Shown piece after piece: positions 1 to 5,758 of a DNA stretch of 8,664 nucleotides. The position numbers were made by a program, and so were the translations under genes. Source of the DNA: Prevotellaceae bacterium (GTDB lineage: Bacteria > Bacteroidota > Bacteroidia > Bacteroidales > UBA932); assembly GCA_031259225.1 (NCBI GenBank), contig JAIRLT010000194.1, forward strand, positions 1-8,664. The letters are read 5' to 3'. Position 1 is the first letter of the stretch. Each line of letters starts with the position of its first letter. Below the pieces are notes generated by a model. It ran no database searches and was not told the origin of the DNA. It saw only the letters and a list, made by a program, of their open reading frames with translations.

Positions 1-1109
1 CGTTTTTTCTTCTTTTTATCAAAACGGGTGATGCTGTCTTCGCCAACGGTGTCTTTGAAAGTGGCGGGTTGTTCCTGTTTTGTGGTGTTTTTTGTCATGG
101 CGGGGATTTTACCGCCCTCCTTGTTCAATGCCACAAATTCTTTTACGCGCGCCACCGGGATGTCCGTTAATTCGCCGTTTCCGGCGGCGTCGGGCGTAAA
201 AAACATGACGCCTTTCAGCACGTCGGTTTTTTGGAGGAATAATAGCCCGTCCACCGTTTCCAGCGGGGCGGTTACTTTCGGGAAATCTTTTTGCGCGTCG
301 ATATATAAAGCTACTTCGTGGTTCAGACAGCATTTCAGTTTGCCGCACTGTCCGGTCAGTTTTTGCGGGTTGAGCGCCAGTTCCTGCCAGCGCGCGGCAT
401 TGGCATTGACGGTAGAAAAGCCCGACATCCATTGCGAGCAGCAGAGTTCGCGACCGCACATGCCCATTCCCCCGATGATCCCGGCTTCCTGCCGTGCGCC
501 GATTTGCCGCATTTCAATGCGGATATGAAATTCGGCAGCCATGAGTTTTATCAATTCCCGGAAATCGACCCGTTCGTCGGCGATATAATAAAATATGGCT
601 TTACTGCCGTCGCCTTGAAATTCCACGTCGCCGATTTTCATGTCCAATTTCAAGTTTGCCGCCAGTTGCCGCGCTTTAATCATGGTCGTATGTTCGCGGG
701 CGATAGCGTCCTGCCATTTGTCGATGTCAAAAGGTTTTGCTTTCCGGTAAATTTTTTTGAAGTCATACGTACCCGGCGAGATGTTTTGCCGCATCATCTG
801 CCGCCGCACCAGTTGCCCCGACATGTTAATGACGCCGATGTCATGCCCGGAGGCGGCTTCCACCGCCACAATATCGCCGGTTGCCAGGGGCAGTTTATGG
901 AGGTTTTTATAAAATCCCTTGTGGGTATTTTTAAACCGGATTTCAAAAATATCCTGTTCCTGATAGTTGTCCGGGATATTGTCCAGCCAATTGTAACTGG
1001 ACAATTTGCAGCAGCCGGGGCACATCGCCACATCCCATTCTTTCTGTCCGCCTCGCTGTTTGCGGCAACCGCGTTCGCAGTCATTTGTATATATACCGTG
1101 TGTTTTCAT
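1..1109 (-). CDS. ricT: RicT-like PSP1-domain protein (C-terminus cut by window edge)
   Basis: Reading the minus strand from ATG at 1109 gives 369 open codons to the window edge, so the stop lies outside. The protein is the Bacteroidetes form of the PSP1/YaaT (RicT) family. Residues about 50-260 carry the family signatures GDIVAVEAASGHDIG (78-92), an IGDVEFQGDGSKAIFYYIADERVDFRELI stretch read in part at 159-187, CGRELCC (218-224) and CGKLKCCL (255-262). An extra N-terminal Cys cluster (C11, C15, C30, C33, C34) may bind metal or Fe-S. In Bacillus, RicT works with RicA and RicF in an Fe-S complex that directs RNase Y cleavage; whether partners exist here is unknown. The visible end is a Lys-rich tail after a Thr/Gln/Glu-rich stretch. 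The start is supported by a promoter -7 box 25 bases upstream and by the Cys-rich N-terminus expected for the family. It lies downstream of rnr on the same strand but has its own promoter. Confidence 0.93.
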   Translation of the reverse strand, partial: MKTHGIYTNDCERGCRKQRGGQKEWDVAMCPGCCKLSSYNWLDNIPDNYQEQDIFEIRFKNTHKGFYKNLHKLPLATGDIVAVEAASGHDIGVINMSGQLVRRQMMRQNISPGTYDFKKIYRKAKPFDIDKWQDAIAREHTTMIKARQLAANLKLDMKIGDVEFQGDGSKAIFYYIADERVDFRELIKLMAAEFHIRIEMRQIGARQEAGIIGGMGMCGRELCCSQWMSGFSTVNANAARWQELALNPQKLTGQCGKLKCCLNHEVALYIDAQKDFPKVTAPLETVDGLLFLQKTDVLKGVMFFTPDAAGNGELTDIPVARVKEFVALNKEGGKIPAMTKNTTKQEQPATFKDTVGEDSITRFDKKKKK

Positions 1110-1133
1110 TACAGTCGTTTTTTTCGGTGGATG

Positions 1134-1141
1134 CAAAGATA
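1134..1141 (-). promoter_or_regulatory. Bacteroidetes-type -7 box for ricT
   Basis: The minus strand reads TATCTTTG, an exact match to the Bacteroidetes -7 consensus TAnnTTTG, 24 bases before the ricT ATG. The expected -33 TTTG is not obvious upstream, where heptamer repeats begin. The short A-rich leader fits Bacteroidetes translation starts. Confidence 0.7.
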
Positions 1142-1161
1142 CGAAAAAGTTGTTGATTGGC

Positions 1162-1310
1162 GGCGCAGCAGCTTAGTTGAAAATTGAGAGTTGAAAGTTG
1201 AAAATGGCTGGCGCAGGTTTAGTTGAAAGTTGAAAGTTGAAAATTGAGAGTTGAAAATGGCTGGCGCGGCAGCTAATTCTCCACTCTCCATTCTCCACTA
1301 TCCACTCTCC
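1162..1310. repeat. Three head-to-tail heptamer-repeat cassettes
   Basis: This gap between rnr and ricT holds three runs with a 7-bp period. Run 1 (1175-1202) is four heptamers of AGTTGAA/AATTGAG. Run 2 (1221-1255) is five heptamers of the same family. Run 3 (1276-1310) is five heptamers of ACTCTCC/ATTCTCC/ACTATCC. Runs 1 and 2 are each followed by AATGGCTGGCGC (1203-1214 and 1256-1267). Each run is preceded by a related GC-rich block: GGCGCAGCAGCTTA at 1162, GGCGCAGGTTTA at 1210 and GGCGCGGCAGCTAA at 1263. The structure is therefore modular: GC-rich block, heptamer run, spacer, next block. No coding role is likely because 7 is not a multiple of 3 and the ricT promoter adjoins it. Function is unknown. 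Confidence 0.85.
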
Positions 1311-1336
1311 AAAAACCGTGCGGCGTACATCTTATC

Positions 1337-3592
1337 CTACCAATCTATCGTGTACAATTTTTCCCGTTTGGCTGCCCGTTTCGACAGCTTGCGACCTGTA
1401 AGAACAAAATCCACAAGGGCGCGACCGCTATCCACATGCGCCACGCGAACGGTTACCCGGTGCCCTATCCGGTAAAAATTGCCGGTCATCTTCCCCTGTA
1501 TAATGTATTGGTTGAGGTCTAATTCATAGCAGTCGTCGAGGAGGCTTTTCAGCATCACGCGACCGCGGATGCCGGTGTCGGACAATGTTACCAGCAGGTT
1601 AGTGGGCGAGACGTGCGTGACGATACCTTCAAATTCCTGCCCCACTTTATCGCTTAAATATTCCGCTGCTTTCTGCCGCTCCATACAATCTTCCAAAGCT
1701 TTTGCTTTTTCACGCATAAAATTAAAATGCTGGCAGGCCATTTCATAGTTGAAAATGTTGGTACGCACCGAACGGTCAATAAATACGCCGGTCAGCAGCC
1801 GGTGCACCACCATGTCCATATAGCGGCGGATGGGCGACGTAAAATGTGTATAATGGTCAAACGACAAAGCGAAATGGCGGCGGGGTATGGCGCTGTATTT
1901 CCCGCATGCCATGGAACGTATGGATAGGTTGATGAAAAGCATTTCTTCCTGTTCCCCTTCCAACTGCGACATAAAGTTGGAAATGCTTTTGGCAATCGTA
2001 CGGCTGGTGGTGCTGTTGGGTATGCTTTCACCCCTGAGGGTATGCCCGTAATTCATAGCGACGCGGCGCAACTCGTCGAACATCCGTTTATTCGGCAGCC
2101 CGTGCGTACGGTATATAAAGGGCATCCGTTTCCGGGCGGCTATCTCTGCCACGTTGCGGTTGGCGAGCAACATAAATTCCTCAATCAGCTTCATTGATGC
2201 GAGCCGTTTGCGCGGCTTCACGCTGATGACCTTGCCCATTTCGTCAAATTCAAAATACAGTTCAGGGCGGTCGCTGAACGTAATTGCGCCATCGGCATGG
2301 CGGGCTTTCCGCAACTGTTGCGAAAGCGAGTACAGCGTGCGCAGTTCCTCGGCAAATTCACCGGGTGCGCCGTCCATCAGTTGCTGCGCTTCGCCGTAAG
2401 TAAACTGCCGTTGCGAACGTATAACGGTTTTGACAATTTTCCGGTGGATTACTTTTGCCTCGCTGTTTATTTCAAACAGCACGGAAAAAGCGAGCTTATC
2501 CATCCCGGCAAACAGGGAACAGCCGTGTGTGACGGTATCGGGGAACAGGGGCAATACCCGGTCGGGCAGGTAAACGGAAGTAGTATACTGGTAAGCGTGT
2601 TTATCAAGGATAGAGCCGGGTTTTACGTAATGCGTAACATCGGCAATATGGACGCCTATTTCCCGGTTCCCGTTCGGCAGCTCGCGGATAGAGAGGGCGT
2701 CGTCCACATCTTTAGTACCGTCGGGGTCGATAGTGAACGTCGGGACGCCGCGCAAATCAAGGCGGGTCGCAATATCTGCCGGCGTAATGTCGAAACGGAT
2801 GGCTGCCGCCGCCTCCTCTTCTTCGGGAGTGAAACCGGTCGGGAAATTATTCCTTTGCAGGAGCGTTTGTGTTTCGACATACTCCGTATCGGTTTCACCC
2901 AGTATTTTTATTACTTTTGCGGCAACAGTTTCACACCCGTGCCCCTGCGGTTGCAGTTCGACTACCACGCGGTCGCCGTCTTCGGCGTTCCTGATGCAGC
3001 TTTTCGGAATAACGACCGTCCGGAATAATTCGCGATTGACAGGGGTAAAATACGCCTTGTGCTCCAATACCTCCAGATTTCCCACCAGTCGGCGTTGGGC
3101 GAATTTGATGACGCTCACTACTTCCGCTTCCAAAGAGCGTTGCGCCCTTCGGAAAATTTTTACATTGACCGTATCGCCATGGGACGCCCCATGCAATCGT
3201 TCCGGATGAACATATACCGGTAGTTTATAATTACCGGAAATCAGCGCCGGGCTGCCGGGTTGCGATAAATCAAGCACACCCGTGATACGGCGATAATCAT
3301 GCAAACAGAACTTCCCCGGATAGGGCTGTTCGATTTTTCCTTTCAGCAGAAGGTGGCGTATAGCCTCGTCAATGGCGCACTGACCATCGATACTGTCCAT
3401 GCCCAAATCACGCGCCAGCTCGTAGGCGGTAAAATTCCTGTAGAAGCCGATTTCGAACACGCGCAATAGCCGTTCGGCAATGCGGTGTTCAAACCGGCGT
3501 GGGAACAGGAACTTTTTCCACCACGGGCGGGACGATGATTTGGATAAAAACTTTGAGAGGCTCGGTAAACCGTTGAAGGGTTTACTCGCCAT
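1337..3592 (-). CDS. rnr: Ribonuclease R-like 3'-5' exoribonuclease
   Basis: A 751-residue RNB-family exoribonuclease that degrades RNA processively from the 3' end. An N-terminal winged-helix-like region (about 35-100) is followed by cold-shock/OB domains (about 100-240), the RNB catalytic domain (about 265-600) and a C-terminal S1 domain (about 651-731). The metal-binding Asp set is complete: D289, D295, D297, D298 in DPDGTKDVDD, matching the D-x5-D-x-DD spacing of RNase II/R. HIADVTHYV (315-323), EEFMLLAN (471-478) and YTHFTSPIRRYMDMVVHR (581-598) are also present. It differs from common Bacteroidetes RNase R at several family positions, for example DVDD rather than DFDD and FPDTVTHGCSL where a PE-L-SN--CSL pattern is usual, and has a basic N-terminal extension and basic tail. 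It may be a divergent paralogue. The ATG at 3592 lacks a clear ribosome-binding site and follows a small ORF by 7 bases, so translation may be coupled. Confidence 0.95.
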   Translation of the reverse strand: MASKPFNGLPSLSKFLSKSSSRPWWKKFLFPRRFEHRIAERLLRVFEIGFYRNFTAYELARDLGMDSIDGQCAIDEAIRHLLLKGKIEQPYPGKFCLHDYRRITGVLDLSQPGSPALISGNYKLPVYVHPERLHGASHGDTVNVKIFRRAQRSLEAEVVSVIKFAQRRLVGNLEVLEHKAYFTPVNRELFRTVVIPKSCIRNAEDGDRVVVELQPQGHGCETVAAKVIKILGETDTEYVETQTLLQRNNFPTGFTPEEEEAAAAIRFDITPADIATRLDLRGVPTFTIDPDGTKDVDDALSIRELPNGNREIGVHIADVTHYVKPGSILDKHAYQYTTSVYLPDRVLPLFPDTVTHGCSLFAGMDKLAFSVLFEINSEAKVIHRKIVKTVIRSQRQFTYGEAQQLMDGAPGEFAEELRTLYSLSQQLRKARHADGAITFSDRPELYFEFDEMGKVISVKPRKRLASMKLIEEFMLLANRNVAEIAARKRMPFIYRTHGLPNKRMFDELRRVAMNYGHTLRGESIPNSTTSRTIAKSISNFMSQLEGEQEEMLFINLSIRSMACGKYSAIPRRHFALSFDHYTHFTSPIRRYMDMVVHRLLTGVFIDRSVRTNIFNYEMACQHFNFMREKAKALEDCMERQKAAEYLSDKVGQEFEGIVTHVSPTNLLVTLSDTGIRGRVMLKSLLDDCYELDLNQYIIQGKMTGNFYRIGHRVTVRVAHVDSGRALVDFVLTGRKLSKRAAKREKLYTIDW

Positions 3593-3599
3593 CTGCTAC

Positions 3600-3695
3600 T
3601 TACGGATCGTAAAGTAAGTATTTATGATTTCCTTTGGGAATAGTTCCGGGCAGCGGTATGGGCGCCCGTACGGAATAAAGAGGTGAATGTTTCAT
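3600..3695 (-). CDS. Small ORF (31 aa) upstream of rnr, possible leader peptide or small protein
   Basis: On the minus strand an ATG at 3695 opens 31 codons ending in TAA at 3600-3602; the protein begins MKHSPLYSVRAPIPLPG and ends KYLLYDP. It follows a promoter-like -7 box (3722-3729) by about 27 bases, and the bases before its ATG are a C/A-rich stretch (ACAAACAAACACAAACAAAT) of the kind that serves as a Bacteroidetes translation start region. Its stop lies 7 bases before the rnr ATG, which has no good ribosome-binding site of its own. This arrangement suggests that it is the first translated ORF on the rnr transcript and may couple or tune rnr translation. No family is recognised. The reading frame stays open further upstream to 3959, but only through AT-rich DNA and tandem repeats beyond the promoter. 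It could be chance, as 31 codons is short. Confidence 0.5.
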   Translation of the reverse strand: MKHSPLYSVRAPIPLPGTIPKGNHKYLLYDP

Positions 3696-3721
3696 ATTTG
3701 TTTGTGTTTGTTTGTTGAGTA

Positions 3722-3729
3722 CAAAGATG
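3722..3729 (-). promoter_or_regulatory. Probable -7 box for the small ORF and rnr
   Basis: The minus strand reads CATCTTTG, one mismatch from TAnnTTTG, in the same GCATCTTTG/GTATCTTTG setting as other promoters in this window. It is followed by an A/C-rich leader and the small ORF start at 3695. No clear -33 TTTG is seen; the upstream DNA is very AT-rich. Confidence 0.5.
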
Positions 3730-3746
3730 CGAAAATTTTCGGATAT

Positions 3747-3760
3747 ATAAAAATTTTTAT
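3747..3760. other. 14-bp perfect AT palindrome upstream of the rnr promoter
   Basis: ATAAAAATTTTTAT is a perfect palindrome 17 bases upstream of the CATCTTTG box on the minus strand, where a -33 element or an operator would sit. In AT-rich DNA this can arise by chance, so an operator role is only a possibility. Confidence 0.3.
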
Positions 3761-3763
3761 CCC

Positions 3764-3811
3764 GTATGAAGTATGAGGTATGAGGCGCACGCTCTCCATT
3801 CTCCACCCTCC
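3764..3811. repeat. Two short heptamer runs (GTATGAR and NYTCTCC types)
   Basis: GTATGAA, GTATGAG, GTATGAG lie in tandem at 3764-3784. GCTCTCC, ATTCTCC, ACCCTCC follow at 3791-3811. The second family is the same as run 3 in the rnr-ricT gap. Both belong to the 7-bp-period repeat theme of this window's intergenic DNA. Confidence 0.75.
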
Positions 3812-3820
3812 ACTGAAAAA

Positions 3821-3973
3821 ATACATAATGCAAAAAGTTTCTTGCAGGCTGCAAGTAAAAAAAAGACATAGTCAGAAAGTCATTTGCAGGCTGCAAGTAA
3901 AAAAAGACATCATGTAAAAAGTCATTTGCAGGCTGCAAGTAAAAAAAGACATCATGCAAAAAGTTTCTTGCAC
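3821..3973. repeat. 42-bp tandem repeat array with a 15-bp palindrome in each unit
   Basis: A unit of exactly 42 bp recurs with starts at 3841, 3883 and 3925, a partial copy from 3967 and a matching tail before the first copy from about 3821. Each full unit starts with YTTGCAGGCTGCAAG (3841-3855, 3883-3897, 3925-3939), a palindrome CTTGCAG-G-CTGCAAG with one end base changed in two copies. The rest is TAAAAAAAGACATCATGCAA and AAAGT-like sequence. Units 2 and 3 are nearly identical; unit 1 has several changes. The palindromes fall 42 bp apart, four helical turns, so a dimeric protein bound to each would face the same side. The array ends just upstream of the kinase promoter. It may be an operator array, or simply a tandem duplication. 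The gap from 3593 to 4031 otherwise holds only the small ORF, promoters and heptamer runs listed separately. Confidence 0.9.
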
Positions 3974-3984
3974 CCTATCCCGGA

Positions 3985-4013
3985 TTGACTATAAAAAATC
4001 TTTCGTACTTTTG
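3985..4013 (+). promoter_or_regulatory. Bacteroidetes-type promoter for the PfkB kinase gene
   Basis: TTG at 3985-3987 (-33) and TACTTTTG at 4006-4013 (-7, matching TAnnTTTG) are separated by 18 bases. The -7 box lies 18 bases before the ATG at 4032, with an A-rich leader. The 42-bp palindromic array ends about 12 bases upstream of the -33 box, a suitable place for a regulator. Confidence 0.7.
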
Positions 4014-4031
4014 TAAAAAATAAAAACAATT

Positions 4032-5012
4032 ATGAACAGTATTTTAGGTATGGGCAATGCCCTCGTAGATATTTTGGTTACGCTGGATAATGAAGAATTG
4101 TTAAAGCAATTCCGCCTTCCCAAAGGCAGCATGCAACATGTCGATAGCGCCGTCAGCGCGGAGTTGTGGGAAGCAATACGTTCGCTCGGCGTGCGGGTGG
4201 TGGCAGGCGGTTCGGCAGCCAACACTTTAACGGGCATTGCCGCTTTGGGATTACCCGCAACATTTATCGGGAAAACCGGCGACGACGAATTGGGGCGGCT
4301 TTTTGCCGATGACCTGGCATTGCACGGCGTGACGCCCTGCCTGCTCCCGAGCCAAGCGCCCACAGGACGCTGCACGGTATCCATCACGCCCGACGCCGAG
4401 CGCACTATGGCTACATTCTTGGGCGCAGCCATTGAACTGTCGCCCGACGATATTCAACCGTCCATGTTTGCCGGTTATACTTATTTCCATATAGAGGGCT
4501 ATCTGGTGCAAAACCATGCGTTGCTGCAGCGAGCGGTAGAACTTGCCAAGCAGCAAAACCTCACGGTATCGTTGGATTTGGCGAGTTACAACGTGGTGGA
4601 AGCAAACAAACAGTTTTTAGCGGACATCATCGAAAAACAGGTGGATATTGTGTTTGCCAATGAAGCCGAAGCCGAAGCTTTCACCGGATACAAGCCGGCG
4701 GAAGCATTACGGGAATTGAGTAAATATTGCCGCATCGCCGTAGTCAAGAAAGGCAGCGACGGTTCATTGGTACGCAGCGGCGGGGAGGAATACATCCAAC
4801 CCGCTTATCCCGCCAACGCCGTAGACGCTACCGGCGCAGGCGACTTGTATGCAGCCGGTTTCCTGTATGCCCATGCTTGCGGGCAGTCCCTGCGGCAGTG
4901 TGGAAAACTGGCGTCGCTGGTGGCGGCAAAAGTCGTTGAAACCATTGGTCCGCGTATTGACCGGGCTACATGGGAAACAGTGCGGGAAATAATCAGGAAG
5001 CAGGAAGAATAG
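4032..5012 (+). CDS. PfkB-family kinase, adenosine-kinase-like
   Basis: A 326-residue PfkB (ribokinase-like) protein, the usual length for the family, expected to transfer phosphate from ATP to a sugar or nucleoside in the cytoplasm. The N-terminal GMGNALVDIL (6-15) and VVAGGSAANT (56-65) form the first signature and substrate-binding region. FANEAEAEAFTG contains the NxxE motif for Mg/phosphate. DATGAGDLYAAGF (265-277) is the second signature, with D271 as catalytic base and GAG as anion hole. The order and wording resemble the adenosine kinase branch, but PfkB substrates cannot be settled from sequence, so ribose, fructose or inosine/guanosine remain possible. The ATG at 4032 sits 18 bases after a good -7 box. 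It appears monocistronic or only loosely linked to DUF4290, which has its own promoter. Confidence 0.92.
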   Translation: MNSILGMGNALVDILVTLDNEELLKQFRLPKGSMQHVDSAVSAELWEAIRSLGVRVVAGGSAANTLTGIAALGLPATFIGKTGDDELGRLFADDLALHGVTPCLLPSQAPTGRCTVSITPDAERTMATFLGAAIELSPDDIQPSMFAGYTYFHIEGYLVQNHALLQRAVELAKQQNLTVSLDLASYNVVEANKQFLADIIEKQVDIVFANEAEAEAFTGYKPAEALRELSKYCRIAVVKKGSDGSLVRSGGEEYIQPAYPANAVDATGAGDLYAAGFLYAHACGQSLRQCGKLASLVAAKVVETIGPRIDRATWETVREIIRKQEE

Positions 5013-5034
5013 CGTTAGAGAAGTTAATGACGCT
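5011..5034 (+). other. Hairpin overlapping the stop codon of the kinase gene
   Basis: AGCGTTA (5011-5017) pairs with TGACGCT (5028-5034), a 7-bp stem with one G-U pair and a 10-base loop that starts inside the TAG stop. No U-run follows, so it is not a canonical intrinsic terminator. It could protect the 3' end or simply be part of the repeated 5014-5030 sequence. Confidence 0.35.
5014..5030 (+). repeat. 17-bp direct repeat, copy 1
   Basis: GTTAGAGAAGTTAATGA starts 1 base after the kinase stop codon and recurs exactly at 5774-5790, 17 bases after the DUF4290 stop, in the same orientation. A 17-bp exact match within 800 bases is unlikely by chance. Confidence 0.8.
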
Positions 5035-5044
5035 GTAGCAGCCG

Positions 5045-5079
5045 GCGCCAGCCACTTTGTACTTCATACTTCAAACCTC
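5045..5079. repeat. Reverse-oriented heptamer-repeat module
   Basis: GTACTTC, ATACTTC, AAACCTC run in tandem at 5059-5079. They are preceded by GCGCCAGCCA (5045-5054), the reverse complement of the TGGCTGGCGC spacer in the rnr-ricT gap. Read on the minus strand the order is heptamer run, then TGGCTGGCGC, then a GC-rich block, then the 17-bp repeat. This is the same modular layout as at 1162-1310 but inverted. Confidence 0.7.
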
Positions 5080-5091
5080 AAAAACATTTCG

Positions 5092-5099
5092 TATCTTTG
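5092..5099 (+). promoter_or_regulatory. Bacteroidetes-type -7 box for the DUF4290 gene
   Basis: TATCTTTG, an exact TAnnTTTG match, lies 18 bases before the ATG at 5118. The leader CAACAAAAAAACAG is A-rich. The upstream heptamer region supplies no well-spaced -33 TTTG. This box also argues against the in-frame TTG at 5097 as start. Confidence 0.7.
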
Positions 5100-5117
5100 C
5101 CAACAAAAAAACAGTTG

Positions 5118-5756
5118 ATGAAATTTGATTACAACACCCAACGCCGGAATTTAGTGCTTCCCGAATATGGGCGGCATATCCAAAAAATGATACAATATGT
5201 GAAGTCCGTACAAGATCGAGGAAAACGCAATGAACAAGTGCGGTCAGTGGTAACGGTCATGGGCAACTTGAACCCGCACCTGCGCGATATTGTGGACTTC
5301 CGCCACAAACTGTGGGATCATGTGTACCTTATAGCCGATTTCGATATAGATATTGACTCTCCTTATCCTGTACCGGTTCCGGAGACATTCAAGGAAAAAC
5401 CGGCGATCATTCCGTATCCGAATACGCCGGTGCGTATTATGCACTACGGGCGCAATATTGAAAATATGTTGAAAGTCCTCGCCGGCATTCCTGACGGTCC
5501 GGAAAAAGAAACCATGATTGCGGCAATGGCGCATTACATGAAGAAACAATACCTGACATGGAACAAAGATGCAGTCAGCGACGACATTATTTTTAAGGAC
5601 ATAGAAGTATTGTCGAAAGGTCGTATCCATGTGAACCCCGCCTTGAAATTGATGAATATACAAAGCAACAACAGTAACAACAGTAACAACCATCCCCGCC
5701 ATTCGCAGAATAACAAAAACGGGAAAAATAAAAAACACAAAAAGAAAAAGAAGTAA
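5118..5756 (+). CDS. DUF4290 domain-containing protein
   Basis: A 212-residue protein of the DUF4290 family, known to me mainly from Bacteroidetes and of unknown function. The start MKFDYNTQRRNLVLPEYGRH and the core MGNLNPHLRDIVDFRHKLWDHV are characteristic. The fold appears soluble and largely helical, with no signal peptide or membrane segment. Residues 183-212 form a low-complexity tail: three Ser-Asn-Asn repeats, then Asn/His/Lys and a final Lys run, which suggests binding to nucleic acid or ribosome or a flexible tether. The ATG at 5118 is chosen because an upstream in-frame TTG at 5097 overlaps the -7 box and would precede the likely transcription start. It lies 127 bases upstream of murA; this pairing is one I associate with Bacteroidetes genomes, so a link with cell-envelope growth is possible but unproven. 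Confidence 0.87.
   Translation: MKFDYNTQRRNLVLPEYGRHIQKMIQYVKSVQDRGKRNEQVRSVVTVMGNLNPHLRDIVDFRHKLWDHVYLIADFDIDIDSPYPVPVPETFKEKPAIIPYPNTPVRIMHYGRNIENMLKVLAGIPDGPEKETMIAAMAHYMKKQYLTWNKDAVSDDIIFKDIEVLSKGRIHVNPALKLMNIQSNNSNNSNNHPRHSQNNKNGKNKKHKKKKK
5664..5690 (+). repeat. 9-bp coding repeat (Ser-Asn-Asn) x3
   Basis: AGY-AAC-AAC is repeated three times in frame (residues 183-191 of the DUF4290 protein). The repeat is in frame, so gain or loss of units would change tail length without a frameshift. Confidence 0.85.
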
Positions 5757-5758
5757 TT

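Noticed and set aside
318..1187. 289-codon plus-strand ORF
   Set aside because: It lies opposite ricT, whose minus-strand frame has clear PSP1-family motifs; the plus-strand translation has no recognisable domain and its end runs into the heptamer repeats.
1109..1291. 60-codon minus-strand ORF whose TAA overlaps the ricT ATG
   Set aside because: Its peptide (repeated FNSQFST-like text) is simply the heptamer repeats translated, and the ricT promoter -7 box lies inside it.
2297..3028. 243-codon plus-strand ORF
   Set aside because: It is antisense to the RNB domain of rnr and carries no recognisable motif.
3841..3939. Palindromes as intrinsic terminators for either strand
   Set aside because: Only about 5 bp can form a stem with a usable loop, and the A-run follows on the plus strand instead of a U-run; on the minus strand the following T-run is offset and the stem too weak.
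3600..3959. 119-codon minus-strand ORF spanning the tandem array
   Set aside because: The upstream part is the 42-bp array (14 codons per unit, so it stays in frame) and AT-rich promoter DNA; only the last 31 codons follow a plausible promoter and leader.
3821..3973. CRISPR array
   Set aside because: The 42-bp units are contiguous tandem copies with no variable spacers, and no cas gene is present.
5097..5117. Earlier TTG start for the DUF4290 gene
   Set aside because: The TTG lies inside the TATCTTTG promoter box, upstream of the likely transcription start.
5244..5738. 164-codon minus-strand ORF
   Set aside because: It is antisense to the DUF4290 gene; the plus strand shows the family motifs and has a promoter.
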